A stretch of 64,000 bases of DNA from Jacaranda mimosifolia (lineage: Eukaryota; Streptophyta; Magnoliopsida; Lamiales; Bignoniaceae), in NCBI GenBank assembly GCA_018894105.1, contig CM032123.1, forward strand, positions 124,001 through 188,000, in the 5' to 3' direction. Position numbers and translations under genes: made by a program. Shown here piece by piece: positions 38,590 through 51,146 of this stretch; the stretch's first letter is position 1; every line of letters starts with the position of its first letter. Under the pieces are notes generated by a model. It did not search any database. It saw only the letters and a list, made by a program, of their open reading frames with translations, and was not told the DNA's origin.

Positions 38590-41500
38590 ATGCGCTCTGC
38601 CATTCGATTGTTCTGCATCTTCATCTTCTTCTTCGCGTTTCTTGTCTCTTCCACTCTCGGCAAGGTGAGAGATTAGTAATTTACCATGGCTGGCTTCAGA
38701 ATTTTTCCTTAGATCTTGTTTCAATCTGCACGTTCTTTTATAAAATGTACAACTTTTGATCCCACTTGATGCGTATGTTGTGTTATTGAGATTTGATTAT
38801 TGGTTATATTTTTCTAATTCTCTTGCAATTGATGATGTAAATGGCAAGACGAGGTTTTTCTATTTATGCTAGCTGAAAATGATAGGGAAGAGCAAACTGT
38901 AATTTTATTTTCTGAATTTAGGTAAATGCAAGTAATTGGTGTTTCCTCACTTCCACTCGCCGTTGAATTACACAAAGTTCCTTTAAAAGATTGAAATAAT
39001 AAAGCAGGAGCTCTCTCTCTCTCTCTAACCTTTTCCCTTCTTGGTCTTTAACTTTTATTGATTTGTAGGATCAAACGGCAGGCTTGAAATTTAGCTGCAG
39101 TAGTTTTCCTTTCGTGGGTCACCAATTTGGCAATAAACGAGACTACATCACTACATTATTTACTTTTTGCTCTTTCCATCTGCATGACATTACATGTTGC
39201 TTCCCATCTGATTATTCAGTTATGCGCGTTACTTTGCAAAGGGAAAAGTCAGTCACTTTTGGACAAGTTTTGTGTGCTACTGTGCTTTGTGTAATCAATA
39301 TCTCTACTTTTCATGTTAACTATCAATTTAAGAGATTTCCGGCTTCTGATGGTCTAAAGCAGAAAGAATTGATTATGTGCTGCCCTTTTATTCATTGAAA
39401 TGTTTTTAATTAATCTGCAGTATCAAGATGGTGACACAGTCACTCTATGGGTGAACAAGGTTGGCCCATATAACAATCCCCAAGAAACCTACAACTATTA
39501 CAGCCTCCCGTTTTGCCGCCCACCTGGCAATCCTGCCCACAAGTGGGGTGGGCTTGGCGAGGTTCTTGGAGGGAATGAGCTTATCGATAGCCAAATCGAA
39601 ATAAAATTTAAGAGTAACATCTTGTTTCTTCATTTCTTTAGTCACAGACCTTTTGTTTTCTTCAACTTTGGGCACATATGTGGTTGATCTCTTTTGCAGG
39701 AGATGTGGAGAAGACTACGATTTGTGAAATTGAACTGGATGGCACAAAGGCTAAACAATTTAAGGATGCAATTGACAATTCGTACTGGTTTGAATTTTTT
39801 ATGGGTACGCTTGGCATGCTTTTTGTCATTACACTACTGCTGCATAGGCTTATTATGATGTTTTAAAGAATAAATAACTTCTTGCTACTCTCTAACTTTT
39901 GTTGTTTCTGTGTATCATTCTGGATCTTGTGATCAGATGATCTGCCGTTATGGGGTATGTTTTCATCTGTATATGATAGTTTATTCACTGTTGGACTTTG
40001 CTGAACTCTGATGGAATTGCTAATTCTTTTGTGAAGGTTTTGTTGGTGAGGTTCTTCCTGATAGAAACCGTGATAATAAGCATGTGCTTTGGACACACAA
40101 AAATCTTGTCATTAACTACAATGGGAACCAGGTTGGCTTGAATGAAAATGTTTTTTACGTGTTAATTCATTCTTGCTACCAAATGTTAGTAGCTTTATTA
40201 ATTTTGAAGTGAAAATTTTTACTTGCAGATTATTCATGTAAATCTCACTCAAGAAAACCCTAAGCCACTTGAAGAGGGGCGAGTATTGGATATGACGTAC
40301 TCTGTCAGATGGGTTCCGACTAACATTACGTTTGCTCGCCGTTTTGATGTTTATCTGGATTATCCCTTTTTTGAGCATCAGGTACATATTCACTAATGTT
40401 GCAAGGTTTTCATGCATATACATATTGATCCACATTGGAGACTAGTGGGTTGTTTATTTTTGCATTGAAATCCATGATTCTGAGTATTTCTCGCCAAAGA
40501 TGCTGGTAATGAGGCATTGAATAACTTTAAATTTCTTTCAATAAGTAACTGTTGAACTGTTGTGCAATTACTACTCCCAGCCAGCTCATGCTAGCATCTT
40601 ATTTTGCAGATCCACTGGTTTTCTGTCTTTAATTCTTTCATGATGGTAATTTTCCTTACTGGTCTGGTGTCTATGATATTAATGCGTACCCTCCGCAACG
40701 ACTATGCAAAATATGCTCGGGAAGATGATGATCTTGAGACACTGGTAATGATTTCTGAACTTTTTCTTGTATTTTAATACGAACTGTACTTGTATGTGTT
40801 TATTATGTAATAGTTAGTGCATCATGCTTCTATGTTCGTACTGTGCCTTGTAGTTTCTATAGATTTCACAGCATGGTAAATAGTTGTCCTAATGGAAGGA
40901 ACACTTGGGTGTTTTGGAAGCTTGTTTATATTGAACCTTTTTTTCCTATCAGGAACGGGATGTAAGTGAAGAATCTGGTTGGAAACTTGTCCATGGTGAT
41001 GTTTTTCGGCCTCCCCAGAATTTGGCTCTGCTATCAGCTGTTGTAGGCACCGGTGCTCAGCTAGCAACACTTGTTCTGCTTGTCATCATTTTAGCAATTG
41101 TTGGAATGCTGTATATAGGGTATGTGCAACCACTTTAAGGTTTCATTTTAGTACCGTGAAATGAAACAAGCAGCTTCATGAAGCCTTCTAAGTCTAAATT
41201 TTATGTGTTAATCAATGACTTTTTGCCTTTTAGATAATAAGATTTTGCTCAACAACCCAATGTGGCTGCTAAATAGGATTCTAGTTAGCCTTCAATGATT
41301 GGTATCGTTCTTGTTTGACTTAAGTTCATTAAAGAAGCAAAGACACAGTCTTACAGAGCTCAGCTTGCCATTCTACCTGACATGCTGCAACGATTTAGGC
41401 TGTCTGGCTTTCTCTGTTTCATTTTCGGGAATGAAAATAAGAAACAGAAAAATAGTACAGAATGAAGAACAAAGTGTACTTCAGAGCAGTAATTTATTCT

Positions 41501-43507
41501 TGTATTCAATATAATTTCATTGTTGTCTGGTGGGATAAGTCTTGACATTATTTATGGAAAAGCTGGGCCTGTGGAATATTGACATTTCCTTTAAGATTTT
41601 TGCACGAATTATGTCTTGGTTTATTAGGAAACCCAACTGTCTGTACATGGTTTCCTTGTAGAAATTTAATTAGATCCAATCTTTGTAAGTTGGCCTTTTG
41701 CAACTCTTAGCGCCTTCATTTTCTCCTATTGCCCCTTTTTGATCTTATTTCAGTATTTTCTGAACTTAAATAGTTTTCCTTCATTACATTCTAAAATAAA
41801 TCTGCCATGAGGCATGTGGACATGTTCCTAGTTCTGCTATGCTTCTTAAGACTATTACATTTTCCTCATAGTGCTTATTCATCTTAATTATTTTAACTAT
41901 AATATGCCGTGTGTTATGTGACTCAGGAGAGGAGCAATTGTCACTACCTTCATCGTTTGCTATGCTTTTACCTCCTTTATTGCTGGTTATGTGAGCGGTG
42001 GCATGTATTCGCGCAATGGGGGTATGTCTCATTTCAACTACCCTTTTACCAAGAAAGAATGTCTTTTACTTCTTCAGCTTTATACTTTGATGCTTGTATT
42101 ACAACAGATTATATATGCTTCTCACTTGTGAATCTACTGGTGCTTACTTCTGCTACCTCTTGTTAGGTAAAAAATGGATAACGTCAATGATCCTCACGGC
42201 ATCACTTTTCCCATTCTTGTGCTTTGGTATTGGCTTCATCTTGAACACAGTTGCCATATTTTACGGTTCCCTGGCTGCCATTCCCTTTGGTACCATGGTG
42301 GTTGTTTTTGTCATATGGGCTTTTATTTCTTTCCCCTTGGCTCTTCTTGGCACTGTTGTTGGAAGAAACTGGAGTGGCGCACCAAATAATCCTTGCCGAG
42401 TGAAGACCATCCCTCGTCCAATTCCCGAGAAGAAATGGTATCTGACGCCATCCGTTATATCTCTCATGGGTGGACTGCTTCCCTTTGGAAGCATTTTTAT
42501 TGAAATGTATTTTGTCTTCACTTCCTTCTGGAATTACAAGGTAATCTGTTTTTCCATTAAGTGGTATGAGGTGATAGCTTTCTTTAATATGTATTTGAAA
42601 ACTTTAGCTTATTTTTTCTATTCTCTCTTTTGGTAGGTTGTCTATCAGGCATATTACATTGTGTCTGATAGTGTCTTCTCCTGGTCTTTGTCAAGTCACT
42701 TTCTGTAGTTTGAATTTTAAAGAATTTTAATTGCTATGCTTTTCCTAAAATTGGTAGAATAGAAACTTGAAAAGATTTGCATTTTAGAAATCACTATTCT
42801 GCATTTTAATTTTACGACCTTTAAATTGAAGTATCATAATTAGTTTTCTCTCTTCTCCCTAAGGGAGTAAGTTTAGTTTGGTGTAATCATGCTGATGTTG
42901 TGGTCTTAGTGAGATCCTTTGTTGGTCTGCTTTATTTCCTCTTTGTAATGCTTATTGGCTTTCAGTATAAATTTGTTTTATGACATGCTAACATTTAAAA
43001 GCACCCCCCACCCTTCTCTCCACCATTTTATGCAGTCACCATGCTCATTTGGTTTTCTTTTTGACAGGTTTACTATGTGTATGGCTTCATGCTTCTTGTG
43101 TTTGTAATTCTGATAATTGTCACCATTTGTGTGACAATTGTGGGGACATATTTCTTGCTGAATGCTGAGAACTATCACTGGCAGTGGACCTCTTTCTTCT
43201 CTGCAGCTTCAACTGCTCTTTATGTATACTTTTATTCTATATATTACTATCATGTCAAGACTAAGATGTCAGGCTTCTTCCAGACCAGCTTTTATTTTGG
43301 GTACACATTGATGTTCTGTCTTGGTTTGGGAATACTATGCGGTAAGTTTGCTTGTCATTTTGTTCTCCCACCCCTTTGAAGGGTCTTTTCTTGCAATTAT
43401 CTTGTAGCTTTTGCTATCTCTAATTTGGTCAAATTTCAGGTGCGGTTGGATACCTGGGGTCCAACTTGTTTGTCAGGAGAATTTACAGAAACATCAAATG
43501 TGACTAA
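38590..43507 (+). CDS. transmembrane 9 superfamily protein (nonaspanin, EMP/TMN type)
   Basis: Twelve exons (38590-38664, 39421-39613, 39700-39804, 39937-39954, 40037-40131, 40229-40381, 40610-40744, 40953-41119, 41927-42021, 42167-42540, 43068-43341, 43440-43507) join in frame to 583 residues. A signal peptide ([15 protein letters not shown]) precedes a lumenal domain with [17 protein letters not shown] and YSLPFCRP, then nine predicted membrane spans from about residue 215 ([19 protein letters not shown]) to the end, including [12 protein letters not shown]. The C-terminus is YRNIKCD, which carries the KxD/E signal known to hold plant EMP proteins in the Golgi through coatomer. TM9SF proteins are Golgi/endosome membrane proteins implicated in sorting of membrane proteins and adhesion. 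The short length places it with the small Arabidopsis TMN group. Exon 4 is an 18-nt microexon. Confidence 0.92.
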
Positions 43508-44928
43508 TTCTGCAACATACAGAGTACTTTTGTTTGTTTGTTGCATGATAAGATAGCGCCCATCGCCCATCGGGAGATAAGGAAAGAAGAGGTCTGCAGC
43601 CTCTGAAAAAACTTGATATTTTTGTAGCGATGAAAATGAATTGATGTTACAGCTTGGCTAGAGTGTTGGACTGTTGATCAGAAAACTTTTTATTTTCCTT
43701 GCTCCCATTTACATGAAAATCTTTGTAGCTTGTAAATCTTGCCTCTTAGGCATTTGTTACTTGACTTTGTTTTCATTTACATAGAACCTGGTAACGCTTT
43801 ATTTTTGTTCCAAAAATGAATTGTCTGTGACTCTGGAGGAGTTTAAGGAGTCATATTGACATTTAAGCGCCGCCATCTGTGTTTGGAGGAGTCAAGTAAG
43901 ATTGCCAAGTAATATGGATGCTCCCAAATGTTTGCTTTTCTTCATGAATATCACTTCTAAATTCAAAATGAAAATTTGCAGTTGATTGTTGTGTGCTCAA
44001 TAATTTGTTTAGTTAAACATGTTATGCATAATAATAAATTAAACAAAATAAGAGACGGTATTGTATATATTGTTTCAATTTTACAAAGGTGGGAAAAAAA
44101 TTATGATGAAAAATATTACTCATTGAAATAAATTCTTAAAAATAGAGAAAATAAATACAATTGTGTTCAGTTTCTTTACATATGGAATGGAAACTACGTA
44201 GCAAAAAATATTACTCGAAGCATATAAAGGTAGACGCCTGTTTGTTTTCAATTTTCAAACCCCATTCACATTTTCATTATCATTTGAAAAAAAAAATTGG
44301 AAATAAATACTTTTTCATAATTTTTTTAGAAAAATTATATATTTTCTTCTCAATTTTTTTTAAACATATTATATCATACTATTACACGTTAATTAAATTC
44401 AAATTTAATTTGACATAAAATATCAATTATTATTTTCAAATTACTAATATATATATATTAAAAAAATAAATTTTTTTAAATATAAAAAATATAAATTAAC
44501 ATATATTTCAATCCTATAATCTATTTTAATCATTGTTTTCTAATATTTCATTTAAATACATCTTAATTTTTATTTTTATTTCATAACTAACTTTTTCAAC
44601 TTTTAGATGTGGTTAGAAATGAAAGTTACTTTTGGAAATAAAACCAAACGGCCAATTTCCCAATAATGGCTATGTGTAAATTCGCCAAAATACAAGGAAA
44701 ATTTATACATTTAAAAGCCCCCAAAAATATGGGCACTGCAAGGAACTGTAGGGAATGGAACTTGATGTGTTCCTCTTTACCATTATCTAGATTCTGTCTT
44801 TTCCGTATTCAGTTTGGAAGTAGAAACTCCACAAAAATCACCTGAAATCTAGATAAGGAAAAATTATAACAAAAAATAAAATAAAATAAAATAATATATA
44901 TATATATAAAACGATATTGATTCAGCAG
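43508..44928. other. intergenic region between TM9SF and bHLH genes
   Basis: The first 300 bp should be the TM9SF 3' UTR. A MITE-like element occupies about 44236-44653. The last 250 bp are the bHLH promoter and 5' UTR, with a TA run at 44896-44907 only about 20 bp before the ATG. Confidence 0.5.
44236..44653. mobile_element. MITE-like element with GCCTGTTTG / CCAAACGGC ends
   Basis: The left end reads GCCTGTTTGTTTTCAATTTTC and the right end GGAAATAAAACCAAACGGCC, an imperfect inverted repeat. The interior is AT-rich and non-coding. The ends match those of the smaller element at 62251-62423. No target duplication was resolved. Confidence 0.45.
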
Positions 44929-47598
44929 ATGCAACCGCCGCGTGGTAGCGGAAGCAGTGAGCTGAGTCGAAGCGGCGGCGGACTCGCCAGATACCGGTCA
45001 GCTCCGGCGACTTGGTTGGAAGCTTTACTCGAATCTGATGAGGAACAATCAGAGGCCGTTTTGGATGTCCCAAAACCACCGCCTAGTTCCTCTGCCTCCG
45101 CCTCCGCCACCGACATCGATCTAGAGTTGTTGGAGTCTGCCGGTGCCGGCGGGTTGAGCAATTTCCTAAGGCAGAACAGTTCTCCGGCCGAGTTTTTGTC
45201 CCTGCTTAATAGTTCCGATGGGTACTTTTCGAACTTAGGGATTTCGGCGAATTATGATCACATTTCGTCGCCTTCGGCTAAGCGCGCCCGCGAGGCGGAG
45301 GATTTGGATGAACATTCGCCGAAATTATCATCATCTTCTTCTTCTACTCATTTGGTATGTATTGCTTTGATTAACGGGATTTTAGTCATCATTATATATT
45401 GCTTTGGCAAGAAAGCATTAATGTTATTTGCTTCCTGTTTTGGCATAAAGTTCCGACTTTTGTTTTTAAACTAGTTGAATAACTAAAATGTTCATTTGTA
45501 ATAAAGATTCCTACTACCAAAATAGAACATATTTGGAAATAAATTTAATGAAATAAGTGACCAATAAAATTATGGAAAAATAAGATATAGTGAAACTGCT
45601 GAAGAAAAGTTGTGAATATGGCGGAAGATTAGATGTTCACTTGCTTCTTCTGAAGTGGATTTATATGCAATATTCATACAAAATTCTAAATATTAAGGCA
45701 TGGAGTTTAGAGTTTAAATTAGTGAAGGGAACACTGACCTTGTAAGGTGTTCAATTAATGGGATGCATTATGTGGAGATGTAAAAGCTTTTAAGTGTTTT
45801 AGCAGAAAGTTCGAAGTACAAGGCTAGAACCTTCCATAAAAGTAAAAATAAAGTAAAAAAGGTGCAATTAATTACAGCGACATGTGGGGGTTTACTATGT
45901 GAAATCTTTGGTTGTATTATGTCGTACAATATGGTATGTATGCATTAGATTTGCATATTCACTTGGTTGATGAAAACAACATAGTTATTATTTTATTGAA
46001 CTTCACATATATTTGTAACCAATTTTGTAAGGACTGATCCTGTGTGTTCTAGTTGCAATACAAATAGCATAGAGTTTGCTATTTTTACATATAAAAGATT
46101 TACATATTTGGCTTACTTGTTAAAACTCACGTGTTATATTTATGTATATATATATATACACACACACATATATGTGAGTGAATAATGTATTTTTTTTCAG
46201 TTGTTTTAGGAAATATCTATGTGCCTTAATGGAAACAATTGACTTGGTTGCTTTGCAGTGATGGCCTTTTTTGTGTTTATTACTGCAATCTGCATATGTT
46301 TGTCTATACCAGAATGATAATAAATTATTATTATTATTATTTTGGGTGGTGGTTGTTGTTTTCTTTTTTAAATAATTTTGGTGAAGAAAGGAGAGAAAGT
46401 TGGGCAATTACAAGGTGGAATTGGTGGGTCAATGGATGCTGAAATGGAGAAGATTTTGGAGGACTCAGTTATGTGTAGGGCTCGAGCAAAACGTGGCTGT
46501 GCTACCCATCCTCGCAGCATTGCCGAGAGGGTATTGAAGTTTCTCTTTTTTCGGTTATTTAATCATACATCTATTTGATATTCTAGGAGTTTCGTATCTT
46601 ATTTCTGGTCGGTTGTGGCACTCTGACCAGTGTTTAAGCCTGTTTACTACCCACTCCCCTCATGGTTTTTAATTCTTTTATGATCAGGTGCGACGAACAC
46701 GGATTAGCGACAGGATACGGAAGCTGCAGGAACTTGTCCCAAATATGGATAAGGTAAACTAATAACAGAAGCTCTTCATATCCCATTTTGGTGTCCAGTT
46801 TTTCACCCTTATCTTGCTGAGAAAACAAAGCATACATGCCACTTTAGTGAGTCATGATCTTCAATCTATTTGTACGCATGTATTTCCACCTTTTCATCCT
46901 AATAGTACGCACACATTATAGTTAATCATGACAAGCCTACTTCATTTTATGCCAGATCTTAGCAAGTGATACTAATGGTGACATGGATAAGATTTCCGAT
47001 TTTATGTTAATAGTTTAGATGGTGGTTAGATACTGATTAACTTATGATGTGAGCCAATGATGACGTAACATTGTTATATATATTGAACCTTGTTCAAGTA
47101 AAAGTTGAAGCGTTGAATGATTTATTCATGTTGGAATAATGTAGAACTATTCAGTATGAATTTGACCGAAACATTTATTCCAGCTCTTTATACATTGAAT
47201 AGGTATTCAACTTGCTACTTTTTAATGTTTGATTTTCATGTGCTTCAAGAATTTTATAAGGCAATCCTTTGCTTTTCTCACATGCAGCAAACAAACACGG
47301 CAGACATGTTAGAAGAAGCTGTAGCCTACGTCAAGTTCCTGCAGAAACAGATCCAGGTTATTCATCTATTAACCTAAAACCTGACCATGAAATAAGATTA
47401 TAGTTTTTTGGAAAGTCCAACATACTTGAGATTTAGAATTTCTTCAATTTATTTTCCCTTTTCTAAGGTTTACCTCTCCTCACCAAAATCCTTAACCAGA
47501 GAAAGCATTAATGAAGAATGTTAATAAAAAAACCATCTGCATGTTGGCAGGAACTCACCGAACATCAAAAGAACTGCAAATGCTCAATAAACAGTTGA
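44929..47598 (+). CDS. bHLH transcription factor, FBH / bHLH80-81 type
   Basis: Five exons, 44929-45354, 46387-46530, 46688-46753, 47288-47356 and 47551-47598, give 250 residues. The N-terminal half has the family motifs YRSAPATWLEALLE, FLRQNSSPAEFL and GYFSNLGI. The basic region and first helix are [41 protein letters not shown], and helix 2 continues as QTNTADMLEEAVAYVKFLQKQIQELTEHQ. This matches the FLOWERING BHLH/AKS group, nuclear factors that bind E-box sites, promote CONSTANS transcription and act in guard cells; bHLH81 is the closest I recall. The ATG at 44929 is used because the open frame begins upstream only at TTG. The exon 2 acceptor at 46385-46386 gives HLKGE, as in homologues. 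The tail after helix 2 is short (NCKCSINS). Confidence 0.92.
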
Positions 47599-48716
47599 AG
47601 GGTGGATTTGCTTGCATATTGTGATGTCATAGACGACTTGATGGTATCTCTCTCAAAAACAATCTTCAAGTATCAATATGCATGCGTAGATTTTTGCTCC
47701 TGGAGATGCTATTGTGGGTTCTGATGCCCTAAAACCGTCACCTACTTGCCATTCCACTTTCTAGTATGTTTCTGGTGAGCTGTAAAATATTGTATAAAAA
47801 GTTAGATGTGCGTTATCGACAAGCTTCTGCAGCTAGTAATAATTAACTAACTTTATTCACAATATATAGTTAAAAATTGTATATTGCATATTAAAATTTC
47901 ATTGAGGTGTACCTTTGTTTCGTCTGTGACCATATTTCTCTCTCTTCTTCTTCCCTTCCTCTCCCTCTCTTAATGATATCCTCTCAATTGTAGAAATTTA
48001 TAGTGACTATGCTGAATTTTGGTCAAACTCAGCTGGGGTGGAGGCGCCTTTTGTTTGCTGTAGCAAAATTTCCAGAAATGGTTGTACCTTTTGGGGTTCC
48101 AAAAGTTTGATAATTGGACATCCATACCTATATGAATAGGGAACTCAAAAAAGGAAATTGAAAGGTTTGAGAACAAATAAATCTAAGGAAAGAGGCGAAC
48201 GTCTGGTAAATAAAATTGGTTATATAATTATATATGATATTCAAAATAAAATGTAGCATGGTGGATCCATGTACTTCCTTCACTGAATGTGATAATATAC
48301 AGATTCCTATTCACGATATATATATGTATATATTCTGCCGCGATTGGTTGCTTTTCTTCTTTTTTAAGGTCTTAGTTCCCTTTGCAATCGGACCAATTCG
48401 TGCTTAAAAATTTGATCCCTTTGAAGATAAATGAACTGAAGACTTTTGTTCAGCCTTTAGCCAAGGAATAGCGTCTTCAGATGATTAGGAACTATTTTTA
48501 GTTTTGTTTACGATTCAATGAAGCTCTGACTTGCCCTTAGGTAGTATTGCACTCTAATTCTAACTAAGCTTCTACGTTTTGGCAGAAGTATATGTTTATA
48601 TATCAACAGATTGCCACGTATAATGGCATACTATCTTTTTTCCTTGGAGACGGTTCCCATAATTACACCACATTTGTACAAAAAAGGGCAGCTGAGGTAC
48701 GATCAATACAACACCA
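47599..48716. other. convergent intergenic region (bHLH and LEA/DUF4149 3' ends)
   Basis: Both genes end here. Apart from a CT-rich patch near 47938-47970, no structure or coding signal was seen. Confidence 0.5.
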
Positions 48717-50412
48717 TCAGCAGACAGCATGTAGATGGTGGCCTAAGTGAACTAGGTGCCAAGTGAGAGACATGAGGGTCAAAACATTGAGCAGAGATGA
48801 ATAAGAATTCAGCCTCCGGAGGATTTCCCTCGATCGTGTCCTTTCAGGCCTTGCTGCTGCTTCTTTCTCCCGCTTCTTTTTGCTAGCTTCCTGAGCCTTT
48901 GCTGCTGCTTCCTCCCGTTGTTCTTCCGTAGTGCCTCTGGCTGCTGCAGTTTGGGTTGTAGAATCCACGTCTCTGCTGCCTGGTTCTTTGGCATTGGCAT
49001 GGCCTTCTGTTCCCCTGCTGCCTTCTTCCTTCTCCTTCTTCATTCTTTCAAACATCACCTACGTGTAAACAATAACCACAAATGGCCAGTCAGTCTAAAA
49101 TTAGAATCATATTGCTTATATCTCTATGCAAAACGGCTACCACTTAAAGAAGCAATATATATATATATAATTTTCGAACCTTGGTTGCTCGAGGCTCCAA
49201 GTACAGCAAATTCCCCAAAATTATCACAAGCGATGCCATGAGATTGTAGCCTTGGAGCATCCCCATGGTAAGTGGTGAAAACCTTTTCGTCTGCCCCATC
49301 AAATGTCCTATCAACGCCATCCCCACACCAACAGCCATAGCCCTGAAATACACAGGATATATCTTGCTCTGCACCATTGCAAACTGCTGCCTAGGCAATG
49401 CCCCAGCCAGAACATAATTAGAAGCAAAAGTAACCCACACACACATCCCATAAGCTGCCGCAAATCCCAGCAAATGCAACACACCTGAAGCCATCCTCAC
49501 CGGTGAGGCCATATACGCCAAAACTCTAGCAGCAGGCTGGAGAATTCCCCTCAATCCCTTCTGCCCTCCTTTTGACACCTTTTGCACTCCTTGCCTAGCT
49601 TTATCTGAGGCACTTTCAGCCAGTTCTTCTGCTTCTTTTGCCACCTCCCACACCTTTTCTTTAGCCCCATCCATTTTCTCAAATGAACTTCTTTCTGCCT
49701 CTTCTTTTACTTTCTTTGTAGTGTCAATCACATCAAGTACTTGTTTTGCCCTCTCGGCCTGTTCCTTCACCCCTTCTTTCATTTCACTAGCTTTCTCAGC
49801 AACCTTATCCCTTGCTTTGCTTGGAATTTCACTTGCAGCATCCTTCACAGTTTCTTTCATTTCGTGGGCTTTGTCAGAGGCCTTGTGTGCTGTATGAGTA
49901 ACCATATCTTGAACTTTGCCAACTGCCTCAGTCACAGCCTCCTTTGCCTCTTCCCCCACCTCATAAGCCTTATCCGCCGCCTCATGCGCCTTCTCCGCCA
50001 CCGCCTCTTTTGTTTTTTCCATGTAACTCGCAATTTTATGCTTACACTTCCCATACGCATCACATACAAGCTCTCTAGGCCTAAACCTGAGATGAACATT
50101 TTCTTCTTGATGTGCAGAGTCAGGAAGAACAGAAGAGGCCGCATCTTTTATTTTCTCCTTTGCTTCCTCCATTCTTCCAGACAATCTCTCCTTGGCATTT
50201 GTGACATACCCTTTGTCATCAGCCTGAGCATCTTGAGGCGAGATTGAAACCTTGGTGTTTCCATCATCATTTTCAAACTCAACCACAACACCTGCGCGCC
50301 CTTCTTTCACTGTAACATCATCTCCCGAGTTGTGCTTTTCAGAGGTTGGAGTGAAAATCCCTGCCGTTGCTAGTGACGTGAACAGAAGACACAAAGCCAA
50401 AACCTTCATCAT
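48717..50412 (-). CDS. LEA-like protein with C-terminal DUF4149 (TMEM205-like) membrane domain
   Basis: Two exons on the minus strand, 49180-50412 and 48717-49058, give 524 residues. It begins with a signal peptide (MMKVLALCLLFTSLATAG). Residues about 40-300 are highly charged with repeated 11-residue-like AHEAADKAYEVGEEAKEA and KASEMKEGVKEQAERAK patterns, typical of group 3 LEA amphipathic helices. Then come hydrophobic spans (GVLHLLGFAAAYGMCVWVTF, AMAVGVGMALIGHLM, LMASLVIILGNLLYL), a charged Lys/Glu/Ala-rich linker in exon 2 and a last span near LLNVLTLMSLTWHLV. The membrane part matches DUF4149. I recall Arabidopsis At1g72100 and At1g22600 with this layout. Function is unproven; desiccation protection of a membrane is inferred. 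The ATG at 50412 is used because the open frame start at 50463 is GTG within a GA/CA repeat. Confidence 0.88.
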
Positions 50413-50611
50413 TCTCTGCTCTCTCTCCTTCCCTCTCTCCCTCTCTCTCTCTCCCACACACACACACCCCCCTCAACTTACCTTAATTCGTCAGAAAACT
50501 GTAATATTTTGCAGGCGTTTGAATTGTCGAAATGTGGCAAGGGTGCTATATGTAGATGGAGCAAGAATGTAGAGAAGTTGGTTTGCGGAGGACTATGGAC
50601 TTCAAATGTGT

Positions 50612-50639
50612 CCACGTAGCATGTAGACATGCAACGTGG
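50612..50639 (-). promoter_or_regulatory. ABRE-like and RY motifs in the LEA/DUF4149 promoter
   Basis: CCACGT at 50612-50617 and ACGTGG at 50634-50639 are ABA-response element cores in opposite sense, with an RY element CATGCA at 50628-50633 between them. They lie 200-230 bp upstream of the start codon. ABRE plus RY is the known arrangement of ABI3/ABI5-controlled seed maturation genes, which suits a LEA protein. Confidence 0.55.
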
Positions 50640-51146
50640 CTTGTCGCATGTTGTTGCACAATTCTACATTGAACCTTTACAATTTAAGGATTGTGATTAT
50701 CTGATCGCCGAGAATGCACTGGAGCAATACAGATACAGATCCCTTTGAGTGAACAGCGAAGCAGATGAAATTAAACTTTGATTGTACTACTGTTGCATTC
50801 TAAAAGAACCAGTAATTTCGCATTCTTCATGCTCTTACTTAAAATTGACATTAAATGACTTGTTTTTGAATATCTGTACTACATTTCTTGATATATAAAT
50901 TACCAAGCCAAATACGCACCATTTCTTTACTCCACATGGTCATGGTAAGGAGAATTTTTATAAAACTTGGACTAAAGAAATATTATTGGATAATTTACCA
51001 ATATTATTGTATGATACATTTTTTAACATATGTTTATTCTTTAATACATTTTTCTTGTAAAATTTATATTTCAATAATTCCAACAGAAATATTTAGGATA
51101 AAACTTGCATTCACAACCGACTAGTAAAGTGTCAAAATAAATAACT

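Noticed and set aside
50413..50463. N-terminal extension of the LEA/DUF4149 protein
   Set aside because: It starts at GTG and translates a GA/CA microsatellite; the ATG at 50412 begins a clear signal peptide.
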